A DNA stretch of 64,000 bases from positions 11,219,227-11,283,226 of the forward strand of contig NC_088647.1 of the NCBI RefSeq assembly GCF_964019385.1, read 5' to 3'. The position numbers were made by a program, and so were the translations under genes. The notes below the pieces were generated by a model, which searched no databases, was not told the origin of the DNA, and saw only the letters and a list, made by a program, of their open reading frames with translations. Positions 50,433 through 62,157 of this stretch are shown one piece after another. The DNA comes from Sycon ciliatum (lineage: Eukaryota > Porifera > Calcarea > Leucosolenida > Sycettidae). Positions within the stretch are counted from its first letter, which is position 1; each line of letters opens with the position of its first letter.

Positions 50433-53400
50433 TAGTGGTGAAACGAATATACCGAATATTCGAATATTCGTTCGGTTTGTCACATTCGAACAAATATTTC
50501 TCATGGCGAATATTCGTTAACCCGGTATGCAGAGTTTACCGGGCAACTTCAAACCTCCATAACTTCGTGAATACTTGACCGAATCACTTCATCGAAAGGT
50601 CTATCGGCATTAGAATACTCACAGCTGTCGTCTCGAAGCAACCCGAACGCGAGCCGAGGTCCTGGAATGGAGTTATGGCTGTCGAACGAAAATCACGTCT
50701 CAAGCTGGGTTTTTAGCGTGTAACATTCACTTCAGCTGGGGATTTGGTGAAAATTGACCTAGAAATGATGGAAAATATGCGCCTTCGTTTGTCATGCCTA
50801 ATAATAGCAAGAGTACATTTTATATACTCTTGATAATAGTGACAATATCCAACAAAATGACTGAGAGGAGGGCGTGTGATGTCATCCGTGTTAACGAAAG
50901 AATATTCGTTCGTTCGTTCGTTAAGCCAAAGAATATTCGGCTACTGGGTTTTGATATTCGTTTCACCACTACTTTTTGACCATTTGTGTCCACGTGTCAC
51001 TTTCAACGTACCTCTCTATAACAAGACCCAGCTGCAATATGAGTGACCGCTTTGATTTGATTTTTGGTTTGGTTGTAGGCCGCTGGCACCCGCATTCAAT
51101 GACGCTGAACATTTGGCACTGCTGCGAATAGTTTAGTCGCAAAGTGAAGAATCACGGGCAAAAAGGCCCAAAACTTCGAGATAGGTTCTGTTCAGCTTTG
51201 AGCAGCCCTGGGCGAGTTGTTTATTGAAATGTGGCATTTTTTCTTGGTGCACTTCCCTATGTCCAGTTATACAACAAGATCAGGGTGGCGATGGTCAGTT
51301 CTTGAGCTTCGAACGGGCAGAAAGGTGAGAAATTGTCGCTTTTTGACCATTTGTGTCCACGCGTCACTTTCAATGGACCTCTCTATAACAAGAGCCAGCA
51401 GCAATATGAGTGACCGCTTTGATTTGATTTTTGGTTTGCTTGTAGGCCGCTGGCACCCGCATTCAGTGACGCTGAACATTTGGCACTGCTACGAATAGTT
51501 TAGTCGAAAAGTGAAGAATCACGGGCAAAAGGCCCAAAACTTCGAGATAGGTTCTGTTCAGCTTTGAGCAGCCCTGGGCGGGTTGTTTATTGAAATATGG
51601 CATTTTTTCTTGGTACACTTCCCTATGTCCAGGAATACAACAAAATCAGGTTGGCGATGGTCAGTTCTTGAGCTTCGAACGGGCAGAAAGGTGAGAAATT
51701 GTCGCTTTTTGACCATTTGTGTCCACGTGTCACTTTCAACGTACCTCTCTATAACAAGACCCAGCTGCAATATGAGTGACCGATTTGATTTGATTTTGGG
51801 TTTGCTTGTAGGCCGCTGGCACCCGCATTCAATGATGCTGAACATTTGGCACTGCTGCGAATAGTTTAGTCGCAAAGTGAAGAATCACGGGCAAAAAGGC
51901 CCAAAACTTCGAGATAGGTTCTGTTCAGCTTTGAGCAGCCCTGGGCGAGTTGTTTATTGAAATGTGGCATTTTTTCTGGGTACACTTCCCTATGTCCAGA
52001 AATACAACAAGATCAGAGTCGCGATGGTCAGTTTTTGAGCTTCGAACGGGCAGAAAGGTGAGAAATTGTCGCTTTTTGACACTTTGTGTCCACGTTTCAC
52101 TTTCAACGTACCTCTCTATAACAAGACCCAGCTGCAATATGAGTGACCGATTTGATTTGATTTTTGGTTTTCTTGTAGGCCACTGGCACCCGCATTCAAT
52201 GATGCTGAACATTTGGCACTGCTGCGAATAGTTTAGTCGCAAAGTGAAGAATCACGGGCAAAAAGGCCCAAAACTTCGAGATAGGTTCTGTTCAGCTTTG
52301 AGCAGCCCTGGGCGAGTTGTTTATTGAAATGTGGCATTTTTTCTGGGTACACTTCCCTATGTCCAGAAATACAACAAGATCAGAGTCGCGATGGTCAGTT
52401 TTTGAGCTTCGAACGGGCAGAAAGGTGAGAAATTGTCGCTTTTTGACACTTTGTGTCCACGTTTCACTTTCAACGTACCTCTCTATAACAAGACCCAGCT
52501 GCAATATGAGTGACCGATTTGATTTGATTTTTGGTTTTCTTGTAGGCCACTGGCACCCGCATTCAATGATGCTGAACATTTGGCACTGCTGCGAATAGTT
52601 TAGTCGCAAAGTGAAGAATCACGGGCAAAAAGGCCCAAAACTTCGAGATAGGTTCTGTTCAGCTTTGAGCAGCCCTGGGCGAGTTGTTTATTGAAATGTG
52701 GCATTTTTTCTTGGTGCACTTCCCTATGTCCAGCTATACAACAAGATCAGGGTGGCGATGGTCAGTTCTTGAGCTTCGAACGAGCAGAAAGGTGAGAAAT
52801 TGTCGCTTTTTGACCATTTGTGTCCACGTGTCACTTCAACGTACCTCTCTATAACAAGACCCAGCTGCAATATGAGTGACCGCTTTTATTTTATTTTTGG
52901 TTTGCTTGTAGGCCGCTGGCACCCGCATTCAGTGACGCGGAACATTTGGCATTGCTGCGAATAGTTTAGTCGCAAAGTGAAGAATCACGGGCAAAAAGGC
53001 CCAAAACTTCGAGATAGGTTCTGTTCAGCTTTAAGCAGCCCTGGGCGAGTTGTTTATTGAAATGTGGCATTTTTTCTTGGTAAACTTCCCTATGTCCAGA
53101 AATACAACAAGATCAGGGTGGCGATGGTCAGTTCTTGAGCTTCGAACGGGCAGAAAGGTGAGAAATTGTCGCTTTTTGACCATTTGTGTCCACGTGTCAC
53201 TTTCAACGTACCTCTCTATAACAAGACCCAGCTGCAATATGAGTGACCGCTTTGATTTGATTTTTGGTTTGGTTGTAGGCCGCTGACACCCGCATTCAAT
53301 GACGCTGAACATTTGGCACTGCTGCGAATAGTTTAGTCGCAAAGTGAAGAATCACGGGCAAAAAGGCCCAAAACTTCGAGATAGGTTCTGTTCAGCTTTG

Positions 53401-56400
53401 AGCAGCCCTGGGCGAGTTGTTTATTGAAATGTGGCATTTTTTCTTGGTGCACTTCCCTATGTCCAGTTATACAACAAGATCAGGGTGGCGATGGTCAGTT
53501 CTTGAGCTTCGAACGGGCAGAAAGGTGAGAAATTGTCGCTTTTTGACCATTTGTGTCCACGCGTCACTTTCAACGTACCTCTCTATAACAAGAGCCAGCA
53601 GCAATATGAGTGACCGCTTTGATTTGATTTTTGGTTTGCTTGTAGGCCGCTGGCACCCGCATTCAGTGACGCTGAACATTTGGCACTGCTACGAATAGTT
53701 TAGTCGAAAAGTGAAGAATCACGGGCAAAAGGCCCAAAACTTCGAGATAGGTTCTGTTCAGCTTTGAGCAACCCTGGGCGGGTTGTTTATTGACATATGG
53801 CATTTTTTCTTGGTACACTTCCCTATGTCCAGGAATACAACAAGATCAGGTTGGCGATGGTCAGTTCTTAAGCTTCGAACGGGCAGAAAGGTGAGAAATT
53901 GTCGCTTTTTGACCATTTGTGTCCACGTGTCACTTTCAACGTACCTCTCTATAACAAGACCCAGCTGCAATATGAGTGACCGCTTTGATTTGATTTTTGG
54001 TTTGCTTGTAGGCCGCTGGCACCCGCATTCAATGATGCTGAACATTTGGCACTGCTGCGAATAGTTTAGTCGCAAAGTGAAGAATCACGAGCAAAAAGGC
54101 CCAAAACTTCGAGATAGGTTCTGTTCAGCTTTGAGCAGCCCTGGGCGAGTTGTTTATTGAAATGTGGCATTTTTTCTGGGTACACTTCCCTATGTCCAGA
54201 AATACAACAAGATCAGAGTTGCGATGGTCAGTTTTTGAGCTTCGAACGGGCAGAAAGGTGAGAAATTTTCGCTTTTTGACACTTTGTGTCCACGTTTCAC
54301 TTTCAACGTACCTCTCTATAACAAGACCCAGCTGCAATATGAGTGACCGATTTGATTTGATTTTTGGTTTTCTTGTAGGCCGCTGGCACCCGCATTCAAT
54401 GATGCTGAACATTTGGCACTGCTGCGAATAGTTTAGTCGCAAAGTGAAGAATCACGGGCAAAAAGGCCCAAAACTTCGAGATAGGTTCTGTTCAGCCTTG
54501 AGCAGCCCTGGGCGAGTTGTTTATTGAAATGTGGCATTTTTTCTTGGTGCACATCCCTATGTCCAGCTATACAACAAGATCAGGGTGGCGATGGTCAGTT
54601 CTTGAGCTTCGAACGGGCAGAAAGGTGAGAAATTGTCGCTTTTTGACCATTTGTGTCCACGTGTCACTTTCAACGTACCTCTCTATAACAAGACCCAGCT
54701 GCAATATGAGTGACCGCTTTGATTTGATTTTTGGTTTGCTTGTAGGCCGCTGGCACCCGCATTCAGTGACGCTCAACATTTGGCACTGCTGCGAATAGTT
54801 TAGTCGCAAAGTGAAGAATCACGGGCAAAAAGGCCCAAAACTTCGAGATAGGTTCTGTTCAGCTTTGAGCAGCCCTGGGCGAGTTGTTTATTGAAATGTG
54901 GCATTTTTTCTTGGTGCACATCCCTATGTCCAGCTATACAACAAGATCAGGGTGCCGATGGTCAGTTCTTGAGCTTCGAACGGGCAGAAAGGTGAGAAAT
55001 TGTCGCTTTTTGACCATTTGTGTCCACGTGTCACTTTCAACGTACCTCTCTATAGCAAGACCCAGCTGCAATATGAGTGACCGCTTCGATTTGATTTTTA
55101 GTTTGCTTGTAGACCGCTGGCACCCGCATTCAGTGACGCTGAACATTTGGCACTGCTGCGAATAGTTTAGTCGCAAAGTAAAGAATCACAGGCAAAAGGC
55201 CCAAAACTTCGAGATAGGTTCGGTTCAGCTTTGAGCAGCCCTGGGCGAGTTGTTTATTGAAATGTGGCATTTTTTCTTGGTGCACATCCCTATGTCCAGC
55301 TATACAACAAGATCAGGGTGGCGATGGTCAGTTCTTGAGCTTCGAACGGGCAGAAAGGTGAGAAATTGTCGCTTTTTGACCATTTATGTCCACGTGTCAC
55401 TTTCAATGTACCTCTCTATAACAAGACCCAGCTGCAATATGAGTGACCGCTTCGATTTGATTTTTGGTTTGCTTGTAGGCCGCTGGCACCCGCATTCAGT
55501 GACGCTTAACATTCGGCACTGCTGCGAATAGTTTAGTCGCAAAGTGAAGAATCATGAGCAAAAGGCCCAAAACTTCGAGATAGGTTCTATTCAGCTTTGA
55601 GCAGCCCTGGGCGAGTTGTTTATTGAAATGTGGCATTTTTTCTTGGTACACTTCCCTATGTCCAGCAATACAACAAGATCAGGGTGGCGATGGTCAGTTC
55701 TTGAGCTGCGAACGGGCAGAAAGGTGAGAAATTGTCGCTTTTTGACCATTTGTGTCCACGTGTCACTTTCAACGTACCTCTCTATAACAAGACCCAGCTG
55801 CAATAGGAGTTACCGATTTGATTTGATTTTTGGTTTGCTTGTAGGCCGCTGGCACCCGCATTCAGTGACGCTGAACATTTGGCACTGCTGCGAATAGTTT
55901 AGTCGCAAAATAAAGAATCACAGGCAAAAGGCCCAAAACTTCGAGATAGGTTCGGTTCAGCTTTGAGCAGCCCTGGGCGAGTTGTTTATTGAAATGTGGC
56001 ATTTTTTCTTGGTGCACATCCCTCTGTCCAGCTATACAACAAGATCAGGGTGGCGATGGTCAGTTCTTGAGCTTCGAACCGGCAGAAAGGTGAGAAATTG
56101 TCGTTTTTTGACCATTTGTGTCCACGTGTCACTTTCAACGTACCTCTCTATAACAAGACCCAGCTGCAATATGAGTGACCGCTTCGATTTGATTTTTGGT
56201 TTGCTTGTAGGCCGCTGGCACCCGCATTCAGTGACGCTGAACATTTGGCACTGCTGCGAATAGTTTAGTCGCAAAGTGAAGAATCACGGGCAAAAAGGCC
56301 CAAAACTTCGAGATAGGTTCTGTTCAGCTTTGAGCAGCCCTGGGCGAGTTGTTTATTGAAATGTGGCATTTTTTCTTGGTGCACTTCTCTATGTCCAGCT

Positions 56401-57830
56401 ATACAACAAGATCAGGGTGGCGATGGTCAGGTCTTGAGCTTCGAACGGGCAGAAAGGTGAGAAATTGTCGCTTTTTGACCATTTGTGTCCTCGTGTCACT
56501 TTCAACGTACCTCTCTATAACAAGACCCAGCTGCAATATGAGTGACCGCTTTGATTTGATTTTTGGTTTGCTTGTAGGCCGCTGGGTCCCGCATTCAGTG
56601 ACGCTGAACATTTGGCATTGCTGCGAATAGTTTAGTCGCAAAGTGAAGAATCACGGGCAAAAAGGCCCAAAACTTCGAGATAGGTTCTGTTCAGCTTTGA
56701 GCAGCCCTGGGCGAGTTGTTTATTGAAATGTGGCATTTTTTCTTGGTGCACTTCCCTATGTCCAGTTATACAACAAGATCAGGGTGGCGATGGTCAGTTC
56801 TTGAGCTTCGAACGGGCAGAAAGGTGAGAAATTGTCGCTTTTTGACCATTAATTTTGTCCACGCGTCACTTTCAACGTACCTCTCTATAACAAGACCCAG
56901 CAGCAATATGAGTGACCGCTTTGATTTGATTTTTGGTTTGCTTGTAGGCCGCTGGCACCCGCATTCAGTGACGCTGAACATTTGGCAATGCTGCGAATAG
57001 TTTAGTCGCAAAGTGAAGAATCACGGGCAAAAAGGCCCAAAACTTCGAGATAGGTTCTGTTCAGCTTTGAGCAGCCCTGGGCGAGTTGTTTTTTGAAATG
57101 TGGCATTTTTTCTGGGTACACTTCCCTATGTCCAGAAATACAACAAGATCAGAGTGGCGATGGTCAGTTTTTGAGCTTCGAACGGGCAGAAAGGTGAGAA
57201 ATTGTCGCTTTTTGACACTTTGTGTCCACGTTTCACTTTCAACGTACCTCTCTATAACAAGACCCAGCTGCAATATGAGTGACCGCTTTGATTTGATTTT
57301 TGGTTTGCTTGTAGGCCGCTGGCACCCGCATTCAGTGACGCTGAACATTTGGCACTGCTGCGAATAGTTTAGTCGCAAAGTGAAGAATCACGGGCAAAAA
57401 GGCCCAAAACTTCGAGATAGGTTCTGTTCAGCTTTGAGCAGCCCTGGGCGAGTTGTTTATTGAAATGTGGCATTTTTTCTTGGTGCACTTCCCTATGTCC
57501 AGTTATACAACAAGATCAGGGTGGCGATGGTCAGTTCTTGAGCTTCGAACGGGCAGAAAGGTGAGAAATTGTCGCTTTTTGACCATTTGTGTCCACGCGT
57601 CACTTTCAACGTACCTCTCTATAACAAGAGCCAGCAGCAATATGAGTGACCGCTTTGATTTGATTTTTGGTTTGCTTGTAGGCCGCTGGCACCCGCATTC
57701 AGTGACGCTGAACATTTGGCAATGCTGCGAATAGTTTAGTCGCAAAGTGAAGAATCACGGGCAAAAAGGCCCAAAACTTCGAGATAGGTTCTGTTCAGCT
57801 TTGAGCAGCCCTGGGCGAGTTGGTTATTGA
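46645..57830 (+). repeat. 11,186-bp higher-order unit, copy A
   Basis: The unit contains about 29 monomers and one 539-bp hAT MITE. Copy B starts near 57831 and runs to the window end, every landmark displaced by 11,186 bp: GAATAATTTAGTC at 47277/58463, AAAGGCACAAAAC at 47324/58510, AATGTGACATATTTTC at 48113/59299, CAAGAGGCAGCTGC at 49374/60560, CAATGGACCTC at 51372/62558, and both MITE ends. I saw no difference in the stretches compared. Confidence 0.9.
50433..50971. mobile_element. 539-bp hAT MITE, copy A
   Basis: The element is flanked by the 8-bp duplication CTTTTTGA at 50425-50432 and 50972-50979. Its 18-bp terminal inverted repeats are perfect (TAGTGGTGAAACGAATAT at 50433-50450, complement at 50954-50971). 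Subterminal AATATTCG and CGTTCGTTCG units lie near both ends (50455-50475, 50898-50940). A small internal hairpin, CCCGGTA with TACCGGG, lies at about 50521-50543. There is no coding capacity: the small frames are unconserved-looking and lack any transposase motif. Ends and target length make this a hAT MITE related to, but distinct from, the 828-bp element (TAGTGGTG instead of TAGGGGTG). Confidence 0.93.
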
Positions 57831-60800
57831 AATGTGGCATTTTTTCTTGGTGCACTTCCCTATGTCCAGCTATACAACAAGATCAGGGTGGCGATGGTCA
57901 GTTCTTGAGCTTCGAACGGGCAGAAAGGTGAGAAATTGTCGCTTTTTGACCATTTGTGTCCACGTGTCACTTTCAACGTACCTCTCTATAACAAGACCCA
58001 GCTGCAATATGAGTGACCGCTTTGATTTGATTTTTGGTTTGCTTGTAGGCCGCTGGCACCCGCATTCAGTGACGCTGAACATTTGGCACTGCTGCGAATA
58101 GTTTAGTCGCAAAGTGAAGAATCACGGGCAAAAAGGCCCAAAACTTCGAGATAGGTTCTGTTCAGCTTTAAGCAGCCCTGGGCGAGTTGTTTATTGAAAT
58201 GTGGCATTTTTTCTTGGTGCACTTCCCTATGTCCAGTTATACAACAAGATCAGGGTGGCGATGGTCAGTTCTTGAGCTTCGAACGGGCAGAAAGGTGAGA
58301 AATTGTCGCTTTTTGACCATTTGTGTCCACGCGTCACTTTCAACGTACCTCTCTATAACAAGAGCCAGCAGCAATATGAGTGACCGCTTGGATTTGATTT
58401 TTGGTTTGCTTGTAGGCCGCTGGCACCCGCATTCAGTGACGCTGAACATTTGGCAATGCTACGAATAATTTAGTCGCAAAGTGAAGAATCACGGGCAAAA
58501 AGGCACAAAACTTCGAGATAGGTTCTGTTCAGCTTTGAGCAGCCCTGGGCGAGTTGTTTATTGAAATGTGGCATTTTTTCTGGGTACACTTCCCTATGTC
58601 CAGAAATACAACAAGATCAGGGTGGCGATGGTCAGTTTTTGAGCTTCGAACGGGCAGAAAGGTGAGAAATTGTCGCTTTTTGACACTTTGTGTCCACGTG
58701 TCACTTTCAACGTACCTCTCTATAACAAGACCCAGCTGCAATATGAGTGACCGATTTGATTTGATTTTTGGTTTTCTTGTAGGCCGCTGGCACCCGCATT
58801 CAATGATGCTGAACATTTGGCACTGCTGCGAATAGTTTAGTCGCAAAGTGAAGAATCACGGGCAAAAAGGCCCAAAACTTCGAGATAGGTTCTGTTCAGC
58901 TTTGAGCAGCCCTGGGCGAGTTGTTTATTGAAATGTGGCATTTTTTCTTGGTGCACTTCCCTGTGTCCAGCTATACAACAAGATCAGGGTGGCGATGGTC
59001 AGTTCTTGAGCTTCGAACGGGCAGAAAGGTGAGAAATTGTCGCTTTTTGACCATTTGTGTCCACGTGTCACTTTCAACGTACCTCTCTATAACAAGACCC
59101 AGCTGCAATATGAGTGACCGCTTTGATTTGATTTTTGGTTTGCTTGTAGGCCGCTGGCACCCGCATTCAGTGACGCGGAACATTCGGCACTGCTACGAAT
59201 AGTTTAGTCGCAAAGTGAAGAATCACGGGCAAAAGGCCCAAAACTTCGAGATAGGTTCTGTTCAGCTTTGAGCAACCCTGGGCGAGTTGTTTATTGAAAT
59301 GTGACATATTTTCTTGGTCAACATACCTATGTCCAGCTATACAACAAGATCAGGGTGGCGATTGTCAGTTCTTGAGCTTCGAACGGGCAGAAAGGTGAGA
59401 AATTGTCGCTTTTTGACCATTTGTGTCCAAGTGTCACTTTCAACGTACCTCTCTATAACAAGACCCAGCTGCAATATGAGTGACCGCTTTGATTTGATTT
59501 TTGGTTTGCTTGTAGGCCGCTGGCACCCGCATTCCGTGACGCTGAACATTTGGCACTGCTGCGAATAGTTTAGTCGCAAAGTGAAGAATCACGGGCAAAA
59601 AGGCCCAAAACTTCGAGATAGGTTCTGTTCAGCTTTGAGCAGCCCTGGGCGAGTTGTTTATTGAAATGTGGCATTTTTTCTTGGTAAACTTCCCTATGTC
59701 CAGAAATACAACAAGATCAGGGTGGCGATGGTCAGTTCTTGAGCTTCGAACGGGCAGAAAGGTGAGAAATTGTCGCTTTTTGACCATTTGTGTCCACGTG
59801 TCACTTTCAACGTACCTCTCTATAACAAGACCCAGCTGCAATAGGAGTGACCGCTTTGATTTGATTTTTGGTTTGGTTGTAGGCCGCTGGCACCCGCATT
59901 CAATGACGCTGAACATTTGGCACTGCTGCGAATAGTTTAGTCGCAAAGTGAAGAATCACGGGCAAAAAGGCCCAAAACTTCGAGATAGGTTCTGTTCAGC
60001 TTTGAGCAGCCCTGGGCGAGTTGTTTATTGAAATGTGGCATTTTTTCTTGGTGCACTTCCCTATGTCCAGTTATACAACAAGATCAGGGTGGCGATGGTC
60101 AGTTCTTGAGCTTCGAACGGGCAGAAAGGTGAGAAATTGTCGCTTTTTGACCATTTGTGTCCACGTGTCACTTTCAACGTACCTCTCTATAACAAGACCC
60201 AGCTGCAATAGGAGTGACCGCTTTGATTTGATTTTTGGTTTGGTTGTAGGCCGCTGGCACCCGCATTCAATGACGCTGAACATTTGGCACTGCTGCGAAT
60301 AGTTTAGTCGCAAAGTGAAGAATCACGGGCAAAAAGGCCCAAAACTTCGAGATAGGTTCTGTTCAGCTTTGAGCAGCCCTGGGCGAGTTGTTTATTGAAA
60401 TGTGGCATTTTTTCTTGGTGCACTTCCCTATGTCCAGTTATACAACAAGATCAGGGTGGCGATGGTCAGTTCTTGAGCTTCGAACGGGCAGAAAGGTGAG
60501 AAATTGTCGCTTTTTGACCATTTGTGTCCACGCGTCACTTTCAACGTACCTCTCTATAACAAGAGGCAGCTGCAATAGGAGTGACCGCTTTGATTTGATT
60601 TTTGGTTTGCTTGTAGGCCGCTGGCACCCGCATTCAGTGACGCTGAACATTTGGCACTGCTGCGAATAGTTTAGTCGCAAAGTGAAGAATCACGGGCAAA
60701 AAGGCCCAAAACTTCGAGATAGGTTCTGTTCAGCTTTGAGCAGCCCTGGGCGAGTTGTTTACTGAAATGTGGCATTTTTTCTTGGTGCACTTCCCTATGT

Positions 60801-61618
60801 CCAGTTATACAACAAGATCAGGGTGGCGATGGTCAGTTCTTGAGCTTCGAACGGGCAGAAAGGTGAGAAATTGTCGCTTTTTGACCATTTGTGTCCACGC
60901 GTCACTTTCAACGTACCTCTCTATAACAAGAGCCAGCAGCAATATGAGTGACCGCTTTGATTTTATTTTTGGTTTGCTTGTAGGCCGCTGGCACCCGCAT
61001 TCAGTGACGCTGAACATTTGGCAATGCTGCGAATAGTTTAGTCGCAAAGTGAAGAATCACGGGCAAAAAGGCCCAAAACTTCGAGATAGGTTCTGTTCAG
61101 CTTTGAGCAGCCCTGGGCGAGTTGTTTATTGAAATGTGGCATTTTTTCTAGGTGCACTTCTCTATGTCCAGCTATACAACAAAATCAGGGTGGCGATGGT
61201 CAGTTCTTGAGCTTCGAACGGGCAGAAAGGTGAGAAATTGTCGCTTTTTGACACTTTGTGTCCACGTTTCACTTTCAACGTACCTCTCTATAACAAGACC
61301 CAGCTGCAATATGAGTGACCGATTTGATTTGATTTTTGGTTTTCTTGTAGGCCGCTGGCACCCGCATTCAATAATGCTGAACATTTGGCACTGCTGCGAA
61401 TAGTTTAGTCGCAAAGTGAAGAATCACGGGCAAAAAGGCCCAAAACTTCGAGATAGGTTCTGTTCAGCTTTGAGCAGCCCTGGGCGAGTTGTTTATTGAA
61501 ATGTGGCATTTTTTCTTGGTGCACTTCCCTATGTCCAGCTATACAACAAGATCAGGGTGGCGATGGTCAGTTCTTGAGCTTCGAACGGGCAGAAAGGTGA
61601 GAAATTGTCGCTTTTTGA
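50972..61618 (+). repeat. Satellite array block 6
   Basis: Monomers resume in register after the MITE target duplication and run to its second copy. The block contains two adjacent identical monomers (from about 51950 and 52317) of the TTTCTGGGTACAC plus GACACTTTGTG subtype, the 5.8-kb region shared with the window start, and the junction between higher-order copies near 57830. No gene is supported. Confidence 0.96.
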
Positions 61619-62157
61619 TAGTGGTGAAACGAATATACCGAATATTCGAATATTCGTTCGGTTTGTCACATTCGAACAAATATTTCTCATGGCGAATATT
61701 CGTTAACCCGGTATGCAGAGTTTACCGGGCAACTTCAAACCTCCATAACTTCGTGAATACTTGACCGAATCACTTCATCGAAAGGTCTATCGGCATTAGA
61801 ATACTCACAGCTGTCGTCTCGAAGCAACCCGAACGCGAGCCGAGGTCCTGGAATGGAGTTATGGCTGTCGAACGAAAATCACGTCTCAAGCTGGGTTTTT
61901 AGCGTGTAACATTCACTTCAGCTGGGGATTTGGTGAAAATTGACCTAGAAATGATGGAAAATATGCGCCTTCGTTTGTCATGCCTAATAATAGCAAGAGT
62001 ACATTTTATATACTCTTGATAATAGTGACAATATCCAACAAAATGACTGAGAGGAGGGCGTGTGATGTCATCCGTGTTAACGAAAGAATATTCGTTCGTT
62101 CGTTCGTTAAGCCAAAGAATATTCGGCTACTGGGTTTTGATATTCGTTTCACCACTA
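61619..62157. mobile_element. 539-bp hAT MITE, copy B
   Basis: Same sequence, ends and flanking CTTTTTGA (61611-61618, 62158-62165) as the MITE 11,186 bp upstream. It is embedded in the same satellite variants, so it was copied with the higher-order unit and is not a second transposition. The MITE therefore entered the array before the unit was duplicated. Confidence 0.93.

Noticed and set aside
50794-50979. 61-residue frame in the 539-bp MITE, repeated at 61980
   Set aside because: It runs out of the element through the terminal repeat into satellite, so it is not a gene of either.
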